Below, one piece after another: positions 9,657 to 17,896 of a stretch of 64,000 nt of DNA (the stretch's first letter is position 1; each line of letters starts with the position of its first letter). The notes under the pieces were generated by a model. It made no database searches. It saw only the letters and a program-made list of their open reading frames with translations, and was not told the DNA's origin. The stretch comes from Pseudomonas sp. FP2335 (GTDB lineage Bacteria; Pseudomonadota; Gammaproteobacteria; Pseudomonadales; Pseudomonadaceae), in assembly GCF_030687535.1 (NCBI RefSeq), contig NZ_CP117437.1, forward strand, positions 6,000,514-6,064,513, in the 5' to 3' direction. The position numbers and the translations under genes are program-made.

Positions 9657-10066
9657 GCCTGCACATGCTCGACCTGGAAGGGGCTGCCCTCGGCAGCCGC
9701 TTTCCACTCGATCAGGTGCTCGACGCGCTGGCGTGGAACAGCGACGGCCTGATCGCGGCCATCGCCCAGCAATACGGCAGCGGCGAAGTGCTGATGCTGG
9801 CCTGGATGAACCGCCAGGCCCTCGACGAAACCCTCGCCACCGGCCAGGTCTGCTACTGGTCGCGCTCGCGCCAGCGGCTGTGGCGCAAAGGCGAATCTTC
9901 CGGCCACAGGCAACAGTTGGTGCAAGCGCGCCTGGACTGCGACGGCGATGCCGTGCTGCTGATCGTCGACCAGCACGGCCCGGCCTGTCACACCGGCCGA
10001 CCCACCTGCTTCTACAACGCTATCGACGGCGACCTCATCCACATCATCACGGAGCCCTCAGCATGA
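9653..10066 (+). CDS. hisI2: Phosphoribosyl-AMP cyclohydrolase paralogue HisI2
   Basis: This 137-residue enzyme opens the adenine ring of phosphoribosyl-AMP in histidine biosynthesis. The core VLMLAWMNRQALDETLATG followed by CYWSRSRQRLWRKGESSGH is diagnostic. Metal-binding residues DCDGDAV, GPACHTG and PTCFYN are retained, so this copy still looks capable of binding metal. In pseudomonads the main hisI lies near hisE, and this copy sits in the zinc operon as a likely starvation substitute. It overlaps both neighbours by ATGA junctions. Confidence 0.9.
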   Translation: MSLHMLDLEGAALGSRFPLDQVLDALAWNSDGLIAAIAQQYGSGEVLMLAWMNRQALDETLATGQVCYWSRSRQRLWRKGESSGHRQQLVQARLDCDGDAVLLIVDQHGPACHTGRPTCFYNAIDGDLIHIITEPSA

Positions 10067-10623
10067 TCCGCAAAAACCCTTCCGGCGATCTGCCAGTGAT
10101 TGCCGAATCGGCCTACGTCGACAAGACCGCCATCATCTGCGGCAAGGTGATAATCGGTGAGAACGTCTTCGTCGGCCCCTACGCCGTGATCCGCGCCGAC
10201 GAGGTCGACGCCAGCGGCGCCATGGACCCGATCACCATCGGCGCCAACTCCAACATCCAGGACGGCGTGGTGATCCACTCCAAGTCCGGCGCCGCCGTGA
10301 CCATCGGCGAGTTCACCTCCATCGCCCACCGCTCCATCGTCCACGGCCCCTGCACCGTTGGCGACCGCGTGTTCATCGGCTTCAACAGCGTGCTGTTCAA
10401 CTGCGCCGTGGGCGATGGCTGCGTGGTGCGCCACAACTCGGTGGTCGACGGTCGCGACTTGCCCGACACGTTCTACGTACCCTCCACCACCCGCATCGGG
10501 CCCAACACCGACCTGTCGCAGTTTCCGCCAGTGAGCGTCAGCGCCTCGGAATTTTCCGAAGACGTCGCGCGCACCAACGTCGACCTGGTGCGCGGCTACA
10601 AAGCCCTGCAAAACGAGTTCTGA
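10063..10623 (+). CDS. Gamma-class carbonic anhydrase-like hexapeptide protein
   Basis: This 186-residue left-handed beta-helix protein has hexapeptide repeats such as ICGKVIIGENVFVG, VTIGEFTSIAHRSIVHG and CTVGDRVFIGFNSVLF. Candidate metal-ligand histidines lie in the SIAHRSIVHG and RHNSVVDG stretches, as in Cam-type gamma carbonic anhydrases. These interconvert CO2 and bicarbonate and can use iron or cobalt instead of zinc, which suits replacing zinc beta-class enzymes. The start overlaps the hisI2 stop. Activity is not certain, since many gamma-CA homologues are inactive. Confidence 0.87.
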   Translation: MIRKNPSGDLPVIAESAYVDKTAIICGKVIIGENVFVGPYAVIRADEVDASGAMDPITIGANSNIQDGVVIHSKSGAAVTIGEFTSIAHRSIVHGPCTVGDRVFIGFNSVLFNCAVGDGCVVRHNSVVDGRDLPDTFYVPSTTRIGPNTDLSQFPPVSVSASEFSEDVARTNVDLVRGYKALQNEF

Positions 10624-10626
10624 GCC

Positions 10627-11964
10627 ATGAGCCGCCTGCTGATCCGCAACGCCCGCCTGGTGAATGAAGGCCAGCAATTCGACGCCGATGTGCTGATCGC
10701 CAATGGCCGCATCGAGAAAATCGCCGGCAGCATCGAAGGCTGCAACGCGCCCGTGGCCATCGATGCCCAGGGCCAGTGGCTGCTGCCGGGCATGATCGAT
10801 GACCAGGTGCACTTTCGCGAACCCGGCGCGCCGGACAAAGGCAGCTTCTACAGTGAATCCCGCGCGGCGGTGGCCGGCGGTATCACCAGCTTCATGGACA
10901 TGCCCAACACCAGCCCGGCCACCCTCACCCTCGAGGCCCTGGCCGATAAAAAACGCCGCGCCGCGCTGCACTCGGTGGCCAATTACGCCTTTCACTTCGG
11001 CGTAAGCAACGACAACCTCGACACCGTCGCCGCCCTCGACCCGCGTGAAGTGGCCGGCGTCAAAGTGTTCATGGGCGCCTCCACCGGCAATATGCTGGTG
11101 GACGATCCGCGCATCCTCGAGCGCCTGTTTGCCGAAGTACCGACCATCCTGCTGGCCCACTGCGAACACACGCCAAGCATCCTGGCCAACGAACAGCGCC
11201 TGCGCGAGCGCTTTGGCGAGCACATCCCCGCCGTCGCCCACGCGCTGATCCGCGATGCGCATGCCTGCTATCGCTCGTCGTCCTTTGCGGTGGAATTGGC
11301 CAAGCGCCACGGCACCCGCCTGCATGTCCTGCACCTGACCAGCGCCCGTGAGCTGGCGTTGTTCGAAGACAAACCGCTGGCGGAAAAGCGCATTAGCGCT
11401 GAAGTCTGCATCCACCACTTGCTGTTCGACGACCGCGACTATCACCGCCTCGGCCACCAGATCAAATGCAACCCGGCGATCAAGACCCGCGCCGACCGCG
11501 ACGCGCTGCGCCTGGCCTTGTTGAGTGAACGTCTGGATGTGATCGGCACTGACCATGCGCCGCATACCTGGGCGCAAAAACAGTTGGGGTATCGTGAGGC
11601 GCCGTCGGGTTTGCCCCTGGTGCAGCATGCACTGCCGGCGTTATTGGAGTTGGTGGCCGATGGGCATCTGCCCCTGACCACCCTGGTGGCGAAGACCAGT
11701 CATCGCGTGGCCGACCTGTTTGCCATCCCCGATCGCGGCTACCTGCGTGAAGGTTATTGGGCCGACCTGGTGTTGATCCAGCCCGAGCCTGCCGGCAAGC
11801 CGGTGAGCAGCCAAGCGATCCTTGGCCGCTGCGGCTGGACGCCCTTCGCCGGGCGCAGCTTTCGCCATAGCGTCAGCACCACCCTGGTCTCGGGCCACCT
11901 GGCGTGGCACAACGGCCAGGTGGTCGACAGCTGCCAGGGCTTGCCCCTGCACTTTTTGCGTTAA
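10627..11964 (+). CDS. pyrC2: Dihydroorotase paralogue PyrC2
   Basis: This 445-residue amidohydrolase follows the carbonic anhydrase gene by three bases and is the last gene of the zinc operon. It should cyclise carbamoyl-aspartate to dihydroorotate in pyrimidine synthesis. The metal motif reads IDDQVHFREPG, so the first His of the usual H-x-H is Gln. I recall the same form in a distinct bacterial dihydroorotase subclass. Other ligand regions are KVFMGASTGN, LLAHCEHTP, LHVLHLTSARE and GTDHAPHT. It is expected to back up the housekeeping enzyme under low zinc. Confidence 0.9.
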   Translation: MSRLLIRNARLVNEGQQFDADVLIANGRIEKIAGSIEGCNAPVAIDAQGQWLLPGMIDDQVHFREPGAPDKGSFYSESRAAVAGGITSFMDMPNTSPATLTLEALADKKRRAALHSVANYAFHFGVSNDNLDTVAALDPREVAGVKVFMGASTGNMLVDDPRILERLFAEVPTILLAHCEHTPSILANEQRLRERFGEHIPAVAHALIRDAHACYRSSSFAVELAKRHGTRLHVLHLTSARELALFEDKPLAEKRISAEVCIHHLLFDDRDYHRLGHQIKCNPAIKTRADRDALRLALLSERLDVIGTDHAPHTWAQKQLGYREAPSGLPLVQHALPALLELVADGHLPLTTLVAKTSHRVADLFAIPDRGYLREGYWADLVLIQPEPAGKPVSSQAILGRCGWTPFAGRSFRHSVSTTLVSGHLAWHNGQVVDSCQGLPLHFLR

Positions 11965-12482
11965 GCGCGGGGTTTGACCGTACCGCAATCGTTGCCCAGC
12001 CACTGTGCGTGGCTGTCCAGGCTGCCCTTCTGCTGGATGCCGGTGGCATTGAAGGTGCCGTTGACGGTGGTGGTGAATTCCTTCTGGCTCTGGAAGGTCG
12101 CCACGCCGGTGCCCTGGGCTTTCGGGCAACTGAAGCGGAACTTCCACTGGTTGCCGGTCTTGTCGGTCACTTGCTGCTTGCAGCCCGATTGCGGGTCGGT
12201 CAGGGGGATCGAATCCGAGGCGACCTGCGCCGGAGTCAGGCACACCTGCACGCCTTTGCCGGCCATGGTGATGCCCTGCTTTTCCAGCATGGCGCGCTGT
12301 TCGGGGGTCATCTGTTGCTTGAGCTGACCGAGGATCAGCGACAAGTCCGGCAGCTCCTGGTTATCGACTTTCATATTGCTGGTGGTCAATTCCCACAAGC
12401 CTGGCGCCAGCATCTGCGCCTGTGCTGCCACCGGCAGCGACAAACCAACAACCATGGCTAAGCAGAGCAGACGTGCATTCAT
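11961..12482 (-). CDS. DUF3617-family periplasmic protein
   Basis: This 173-residue exported protein has signal peptide MNARLLCLAMVVGLSLPVAA. The mature part begins QMLAPGLWELTTSN, the typical DUF3617 opening, and contains CLTPAQVA and CKQQVTDKTGNQWKFRFSC with four cysteines. The family is widespread in proteobacteria and its function is unknown. It is convergent with pyrC2, overlapping its last four bases, so it is not part of the zinc operon. Its upstream region (12483-12612) is shared divergently with the cardiolipin synthase gene. Confidence 0.85.
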   Translation of the reverse strand: MNARLLCLAMVVGLSLPVAAQAQMLAPGLWELTTSNMKVDNQELPDLSLILGQLKQQMTPEQRAMLEKQGITMAGKGVQVCLTPAQVASDSIPLTDPQSGCKQQVTDKTGNQWKFRFSCPKAQGTGVATFQSQKEFTTTVNGTFNATGIQQKGSLDSHAQWLGNDCGTVKPRA

Positions 12483-12612
12483 CGGGTAACTCCTGGGTAA
12501 TTGTGGGCGTTAGACGCCGCAAAGCGGTCAGTGTTGCACGGCAAAGAAAATAGCGACATTCGTCACCAGACATGGTCTGTTAGGCATTGGATTGTCTGGA
12601 GTAACGTCGTCC

Positions 12613-14052
12613 ATGGATTTCTTTGGCCCACACCTGCTCGCCTACGTCATCGCCACGCTGCACTTTCTCGGGACCCTCGCCGCGCTCCACGCGGTGCTGA
12701 CCGTCAGGACCGCGCAAGGCTCGATCGCCTGGGCCTTGTCGCTGATGTTCATGCCTTATCTCACGCTGATCCCCTACCTGATCTTTGGCCGCAGCACCTT
12801 CGACGCCTACATCCAGGCACGCCGCCAGGCCAACCAGGAAATGCACACCGCCATCACCGAGCTGAACTGGCGCCCGTGGGTCGAGGAAGCCCTCGCCGCG
12901 CGCAACTCCAGCGCCTACGCCTCGCTGCGCGCCATGCCCAAACTGGGACGCATGCCGTGCCTGGCCAACAACGACGTGCGCTTGTTGATCAATGGCGACG
13001 CCACCTTCAGCGCGATTTTCGACGCCATCCGCCAGGCAAAAACGGCGGTGCTGTTCCAGTTCTTTATCATTCATGACGACGAGCTTGGCAGGCAGTTGCA
13101 CGCTCTATTGAAGGAAAAGTCCGCTCAGGGCGTAGCCATTTACGTGCTGTACGACCGCATCGGCAGCCACGCCCTGCCCCACCGTTATGTGCAATCCCTG
13201 CGTGACGCCGGGGTACAGGTCAAGGCCTTCGCCACCCGCAGCGGCTGGCTCAATCGCTTCCAGGTCAACTTCCGCAACCATCGCAAGATCGTGGTGGTGG
13301 ACGGCGTCACCGGGTTTGTCGGCGGGCATAACGTCGGCGATGAATACCTCGGCCAAAAGCCGCCGCTGGCACCCTGGCGCGATACCCACGTGCAGGTCAC
13401 AGGCCCGGTGGTGGCGTGCATGCAGGAGTCGTTTGCCGAAGACTGGTTCTGGGCCGCACGGGAACTGCCGCCATTGATCCTGCCGGACACCTACCCGGAA
13501 GACGGCGTGCTTTGCCAACTGCTCGCCAGCGGCCCGGCCGACCCGTATGAAACCTGCTCGCTGTTCTTCGTCGAGGCTATCCACGCCGCCACCGAACGCG
13601 TGTGGATCACCAGCCCGTACTTCATCCCCGACGAAGCGGTGTTCGCCGCCCTGCGCCTGGCGGTATTGCGCGGCGTCGACGTGCGCCTGCTGCTGCCGTC
13701 GCGCCCCGACCACCGCATCGTCTACGCGGCCTCCAGCCTGTATGCGATCGAAGCGGTACGCGCCGGCGTGCGTGTGTTCCGCTACACGCCGGGTTTTCTG
13801 CATCAGAAGGTGGTGCTGGTGGACAGCGAAATCAGCGCCATCGGCAGTGCGAATATGGACAACCGTTCATTCCGGCTGAATTTTGAAGTGATGTTGCTGA
13901 CGGTGGATGAAGCCTTCGCCCATGAAGTGGAACGGATGCTGCTGGACGACTTTGCCCTGGCTCACGAGGTCAGCCAGGAAGAAAGCCGCGAGACTCGGCG
14001 CCTGCAACAATTGGGCATGCGGGTGGCGCGGCTGATTTCACCCATTTTGTAA
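12613..14052 (+). CDS. clsA: Cardiolipin synthase
   Basis: This 479-residue membrane-anchored phospholipase-D-superfamily enzyme condenses two phosphatidylglycerols into cardiolipin. Two N-terminal transmembrane helices (about 8-27 and 38-57) precede the two HKD motifs [21 protein letters not shown] and [22 protein letters not shown]. The start at ATG 12613 has a GGAG about 12 bases upstream. A TTG at 12592 would add seven residues and is less likely. The 479-residue length matches pseudomonad Cls. Confidence 0.93.
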   Translation: MDFFGPHLLAYVIATLHFLGTLAALHAVLTVRTAQGSIAWALSLMFMPYLTLIPYLIFGRSTFDAYIQARRQANQEMHTAITELNWRPWVEEALAARNSSAYASLRAMPKLGRMPCLANNDVRLLINGDATFSAIFDAIRQAKTAVLFQFFIIHDDELGRQLHALLKEKSAQGVAIYVLYDRIGSHALPHRYVQSLRDAGVQVKAFATRSGWLNRFQVNFRNHRKIVVVDGVTGFVGGHNVGDEYLGQKPPLAPWRDTHVQVTGPVVACMQESFAEDWFWAARELPPLILPDTYPEDGVLCQLLASGPADPYETCSLFFVEAIHAATERVWITSPYFIPDEAVFAALRLAVLRGVDVRLLLPSRPDHRIVYAASSLYAIEAVRAGVRVFRYTPGFLHQKVVLVDSEISAIGSANMDNRSFRLNFEVMLLTVDEAFAHEVERMLLDDFALAHEVSQEESRETRRLQQLGMRVARLISPIL

Positions 14053-14161
14053 GTGACAGCGGCAATTGGCCTGGAAAATGTCTCGATACGACAAACGGCG
14101 TCTTCTCCAGCCGCCCCTGCTCTAGGCTTCAACCTGTCACTTATGACAATTGGAGCCCTTC

Positions 14162-14590
14162 ATGAAAGCCACCCAAAGCGCCCCCTCGATCGTCGTGGAG
14201 ATCGGCAAGCCAACCGACATCCTGTATTTGCACTACAAAGTGCTGTACCCAGACAAGCCCTTCGACCGGGCAGCGGTCTATCTCTACGACAATGGCATCT
14301 ACCTTATCCTCTCACCCGGCGAACGCCATTGGGGCGTCTTCGTGATCGTCGGCGATATGAACGATCCACGCTGGGGAATATCTTTTATCTCACTGCCATC
14401 CACCGACTGGGGCGCATACCTGGCTCGCCATGATTTAACCTTTAGCCAGGCAACCAACGTATTTACCCAGCAGCTGTATATACAAAACGATCAAAACCCA
14501 GCCAAACAGCACGGCGTCTTCCACCGTTACAAAAACACCGTGGAAGACCCGACAACATTGACCTGGGAAAACATCCCTCACCCTCGATAA
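14162..14590 (+). CDS. Orphan hypothetical protein between clsA and cfa
   Basis: This 142-residue soluble protein starts at ATG 14162 with GGAG just upstream. It has no signal peptide, no membrane segment and no family I recognise. It is rich in aromatic residues (LYLHYKVLYPDKPF, AVYLYDNGIYLIL, HWGVFVIVGDMNDPRWGISF), suggesting a compact beta-rich fold. Base use looks more AT-rich than its neighbours, particularly at the 3' end, which would suit a recently acquired gene. It overlaps the convergent cfa gene by 13 bases. No toxin or immunity partner is visible. Confidence 0.7.
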   Translation: MKATQSAPSIVVEIGKPTDILYLHYKVLYPDKPFDRAAVYLYDNGIYLILSPGERHWGVFVIVGDMNDPRWGISFISLPSTDWGAYLARHDLTFSQATNVFTQQLYIQNDQNPAKQHGVFHRYKNTVEDPTTLTWENIPHPR

Positions 14591-15765
14591 ATATCGTCAC
14601 GCGTCCAAGGCAGTTCATGGCTGCCATCTGCATGGGGCTTGAGTGCAAGGATTTGATGCAGATTTATCCAGCCCCGGGCAAACGCATAGGCGCACCCGGC
14701 CAGGTACAACCGCCAGATCCGCAACGCCTGCTCAGGCACCATCTTCGCCGCGGCCTCCAGGTTGTCCTCCAGGCGCTCGCTCCAATGGTCCAGCGTGCGT
14801 GCGTAGTGCAAGCGCAGGCTTTCGACATCGACCACTTCCAGCCCGGCCTCACTAAGCTCGGCGGTCATCATCGCCAAATGCGGCAACTCGCCATTGGGGA
14901 ACACATACCGCTCGATAAACTCGCCGGCGCCGCGCCCCACCGGGCGGCCGTCGGTGTGCTTGGCGGTGATGCCGTGGTTCATCACCAGGCCGCCTTCGCG
15001 CACCGCGCCAAACAGGGTCTGGCAGTACTGCGCCAGGTTGGCGTGGCCGACGTGTTCAAACATGCCCACGCTTACCACTTTGTCGAAACGCCCGTCCTGG
15101 GGCAGGTCGCGGTAATCGAGCAGTTGCAGGTCGACCTGGTCCGCCAGGCCTTCGGCGCTCACCCGCTCGCGGGCCAGTTCCAGTTGCTCTTTGCTCAGGG
15201 TGATGCCAAATACCTTGACCCCGAACTCCCGCGCCGCAAACCGCGCAAGCCCGCCCCAGCCACAGCCGACGTCGAGCAAGTACTCGCCCGGCTGCAAGCG
15301 CAACTTGCGGCACAGGTGGCGGAATTTGTCTTGCTGGGCCTGATCGATGGATTCGCTGCCGGTTTCGAAATAACCGCAGGAGTACGCCATGTCCTGGTCC
15401 AGCCACAGCTGGTAGAACGCGTTGGACAGGTCGTAATGGTAGGAAATCGCCGCCGCGTCTGTAGCCTTATCGTGGATCGAGCGCACCGGGCGGGTGCCCT
15501 CGTCATCGTCGACCAGGGCAGAGCTCAACTCATCGCATACCCGGATCACTTCGCTGATGGAGCCTTCCAGCTCCAGTTTGCCCTCGATGAAAGCTTCGCC
15601 CAGTAGGTCGAGCGTCGGATGGGTCAGTTTCGGCACGACCGTGGGGTCCTTCACCACGATGGTCACACTGGGCTCGGGGCCCAAGTTGAATTCATGGCCA
15701 TCCCAGAGTCGAAGACGCAGCGGCAGCTGAAGATTCTGTAAGGCCGGTGGAAGTTGCGCGAGCAT
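14578..15765 (-). CDS. cfa: Cyclopropane-fatty-acyl-phospholipid synthase
   Basis: This 395-residue SAM-dependent enzyme methylenates the double bonds of membrane phospholipid acyl chains, typically on entry to stationary phase. The SAM site LLDVGCGWGGLARFAAREFG and following GITLSKEQLELARERV are diagnostic. VSVGMFEHVGHANL and the C-terminal LHYARTLDHWSERLEDN also match the family. The N-terminal domain binds the lipid surface. It stands alone on the minus strand with 86 bases before bufC. Confidence 0.93.
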   Translation of the reverse strand: MLAQLPPALQNLQLPLRLRLWDGHEFNLGPEPSVTIVVKDPTVVPKLTHPTLDLLGEAFIEGKLELEGSISEVIRVCDELSSALVDDDEGTRPVRSIHDKATDAAAISYHYDLSNAFYQLWLDQDMAYSCGYFETGSESIDQAQQDKFRHLCRKLRLQPGEYLLDVGCGWGGLARFAAREFGVKVFGITLSKEQLELARERVSAEGLADQVDLQLLDYRDLPQDGRFDKVVSVGMFEHVGHANLAQYCQTLFGAVREGGLVMNHGITAKHTDGRPVGRGAGEFIERYVFPNGELPHLAMMTAELSEAGLEVVDVESLRLHYARTLDHWSERLEDNLEAAAKMVPEQALRIWRLYLAGCAYAFARGWINLHQILALKPHADGSHELPWTRDDIYRG

Positions 15766-15851
15766 GAGTAGTCCCCCCTTGTTTCAGACGTCTGAAAAGA
15801 GGGTAGACCATCCCAAGACAAGTAGGAGGCTATCGATCTGATAGCCCGTCA

Positions 15852-16640
15852 CTATGGCGCCTGGCGCTCGAGCAAGCCCTCCTCGACCCACTGTTTCAAC
15901 CATGTAACAGCCTGTAGCGGAGCGCCCTCCGAATAGGTGGCAGCCAACTCGCCGCACAGCTCGGAAAAGCTCCAGCCGGTGCTCACCATCCCCGCCAAGG
16001 CGCACGCTTCGGCCGGTTCCAGGCTGCGGTAGCGGCACACATTCTGGTGGCGCCACACCAGGCAGATGCGCGCCGTGTCCAAGGCTTGGCTGCCAGGGAA
16101 ATCCGCTTGATCCTTGCTCGCACGCCAGATCGCCACGCTATTGAAGTGGCAAATCAGCTGTTGCACCGAAGGCGCCAGGCTGACGCGCAAATCCGGCCAA
16201 TCCTCAGGTGACAGCAGCGCCATCGTATTCAGGCTCAGCGGTTCGCCCTGGGGCGCATCGAACGCCAGGGTGAACGCCCATTCCAAACGCGCCAGCTCGG
16301 CCAGTGGCGCACTCTGTTCGGCCACCAAGTGCTCGACGATAAACGCGGCAAAACGCTCGCCAAACCAACGCAGGCTGTAATGGGCCGATGGATAGCGCCG
16401 CACGTAGGCCTCGGCGAGCAACGCAAACTCCTCATCCCCCAGCCAATACCAGACTGCGCCGAAGTCATGACGCAACACTTCGTGCAACCGCGCACGATAG
16501 GCGTTGTGGTAAATCGCCAGGCCCGTGTCTACGTCCAGGCTCGGCCCGCCCAGCAACGTGGCGGCGAAGCCGGTGTCGGCGACTGAAGTGTCGGCAAGCA
16601 GGTGCTGCTCAAAGGCCAATTGCCATTCGGTCAGGCGCAT
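15852..16640 (-). CDS. bufC: BufC/HvfC-type MNIO partner protein (DUF2063)
   Basis: This 262-residue protein of the DUF2063 family is the usual partner of DUF692 oxidases. In RiPP terms it acts as the substrate recognition and delivery subunit. The N-terminus MRLTEWQLAFEQHLL and the conserved GLAIYHNAYRARLHEVLRHDFG are typical. No enzymatic motif is expected. It overlaps bufB by ten bases, so it is translationally coupled and last in the bufA-bufB-bufC order. Confidence 0.87.
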   Translation of the reverse strand: MRLTEWQLAFEQHLLADTSVADTGFAATLLGGPSLDVDTGLAIYHNAYRARLHEVLRHDFGAVWYWLGDEEFALLAEAYVRRYPSAHYSLRWFGERFAAFIVEHLVAEQSAPLAELARLEWAFTLAFDAPQGEPLSLNTMALLSPEDWPDLRVSLAPSVQQLICHFNSVAIWRASKDQADFPGSQALDTARICLVWRHQNVCRYRSLEPAEACALAGMVSTGWSFSELCGELAATYSEGAPLQAVTWLKQWVEEGLLERQAP

Positions 16641-17476
16641 AGCGGCCTCCTGGCCAGGGCGCTGGCCCCTAGTTCACGGGCCTTGCCCAGCTCGGTGAGC
16701 AGTTCTTCGAACGGCGGGAAATGGTCGTCGCGCTCCAACAGCGTCGAAACCGGCCCCAAGTGCTCCAGGGTCTGCTGATACAGCGCCCATACCGGATCGC
16801 ACACCGGGTGGTCATGGGTATCGACCACATAGTCGCCGTAGTCCATATGCCCGGCCAGGTGCAATTGCCGGATACTCTGCGGCGGCAGGTTGCGAATAAA
16901 CGTCCACGCGTCGAAGCCATGGTTACGCGAGCTGACATACACATTGTTCACGTCCAGCAACAACTGGCAGCCCGACATGTGGGCCAGGGCATTGAGGAAT
17001 TCCCACTCGGTCAACTCATCCGCCTGGGCGCGCACATAGCTGGAGACATTTTCCAGCACCAGCGGACGCTGCAACACATCCTGCACTTGGCGCACGCGGG
17101 CGGCGACGTGGTAGAGACTCTCTTCGGTGTAAGGCAGCGGCAACAGGTCATGCAACTGGTGCGCGCTGCCGCGGCTCCAGCACAGGTGATCGGACACCCA
17201 CGCCGGCTGGATACGCTCGGCCAGCTGCTTGATCTGTTTCAGGTAATCGAGATCGAGGGCGTGGGGCCCGCCGATGGACAGGGACACGCCGTGCATCACC
17301 AACGGATAACGCTCGGCGATCGCGTCCAGGTAGTACAAGGCCTTGCCGCCTTGCACCAGATAATTCTCGGAGATCACTTCGAACCAATCCACGGCCGGCG
17401 ACTGTTCAAGGATCTGTTGGTAGTACTGGTTGCGCAGACCCAGGCCGTAACCGAGGCTCGCAAGGGAAGTGGACAT
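16631..17476 (-). CDS. bufB: BufB/HvfB-type multinuclear iron oxidase (DUF692, MNIO)
   Basis: This 281-residue TIM-barrel protein of the MNIO (formerly DUF692) family is related to MbnB and HvfB. These use two or three iron ions to rewrite cysteine residues of a precursor peptide, for example to oxazolone-thioamide groups. Metal-ligand stretches visible include FEVISENYL, VMHGVSLSIG, VSDHLCWSRG, LLLDVNNVYVSS, LHLAGHM and DTHDHPVCD, and the ENVSSYV motif is present. It follows bufA by 60 bases. Confidence 0.9.
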   Translation of the reverse strand: MSTSLASLGYGLGLRNQYYQQILEQSPAVDWFEVISENYLVQGGKALYYLDAIAERYPLVMHGVSLSIGGPHALDLDYLKQIKQLAERIQPAWVSDHLCWSRGSAHQLHDLLPLPYTEESLYHVAARVRQVQDVLQRPLVLENVSSYVRAQADELTEWEFLNALAHMSGCQLLLDVNNVYVSSRNHGFDAWTFIRNLPPQSIRQLHLAGHMDYGDYVVDTHDHPVCDPVWALYQQTLEHLGPVSTLLERDDHFPPFEELLTELGKARELGASALARRPLCA

Positions 17477-17536
17477 AAGACACTCCTGGGCAAAGTGTCC
17501 GCAGCGGTGGACGGCAACCGCTGCGGGTGCACTCGT

Positions 17537-17788
17537 TTACTCGCCGACTTTACCGCCCGCCGCATCGCACGCGGCCTTGGTCATGGCCTTGAAGCCGTGG
17601 CCCTTGCAGACGGCCTGGCCCTTGCAGGCGTTTTCTGCGGTCTTGCAGTCGTTCATACCTTTGCAGGAAGTCACGCCGTAGCAGTGAACAGTCGCGTCGG
17701 CGGCTTGAGCCTGGGTGGCGACACCGGCAAACATAGTGGCGGCAGCGATAGCCAGGGCAGCACCGGAAACGGCGTTCTTGATGTTCAT
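17537..17788 (-). CDS. bufA2: BufA2-type bufferin precursor, Cys-rich periplasmic metallophore
   Basis: This 83-residue precursor has a long Sec signal (about residues 1-29, [20 protein letters not shown]). The short mature part has six cysteines at 36, 42, 48, 55, 61 and 74 ([25 protein letters not shown]). This fits the bufferin class, peptides whose cysteines are modified by the MNIO oxidase and which bind metal, with copper reported for related bufferins. It was chosen over a longer frame because the MNIKNAV ATG gives a normal signal peptide. A strong hairpin lies just upstream (17817-17850). Metal identity here is unproven. Confidence 0.85.
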   Translation of the reverse strand: MNIKNAVSGAALAIAAATMFAGVATQAQAADATVHCYGVTSCKGMNDCKTAENACKGQAVCKGHGFKAMTKAACDAAGGKVGE

Positions 17789-17816
17789 TGTTGTAGTCCT
17801 CAAAAGATCAGTAGGG

Positions 17817-17850
17817 GTGTCGGACCGCACGGAGTGTGCGGTCTCGACAC
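17817..17850 (-). promoter_or_regulatory. Strong leader hairpin upstream of bufA2
   Basis: GTGTCG-GACCGCAC, a GGAGT loop and GTGCGGTC-T-CGACAC form a 14-pair stem with one bulge. It ends about 29 bases before the bufA2 start codon on the same strand. No U-run follows, so it is not a typical terminator of the upstream ATPase gene. It may instead be a 5' UTR stabiliser or regulatory element. Confidence 0.55.
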
Positions 17851-17896
17851 ACCACTAGAGAGAGGTGCCCGGCTGGCGTTACAACAAGCTCGAAAT

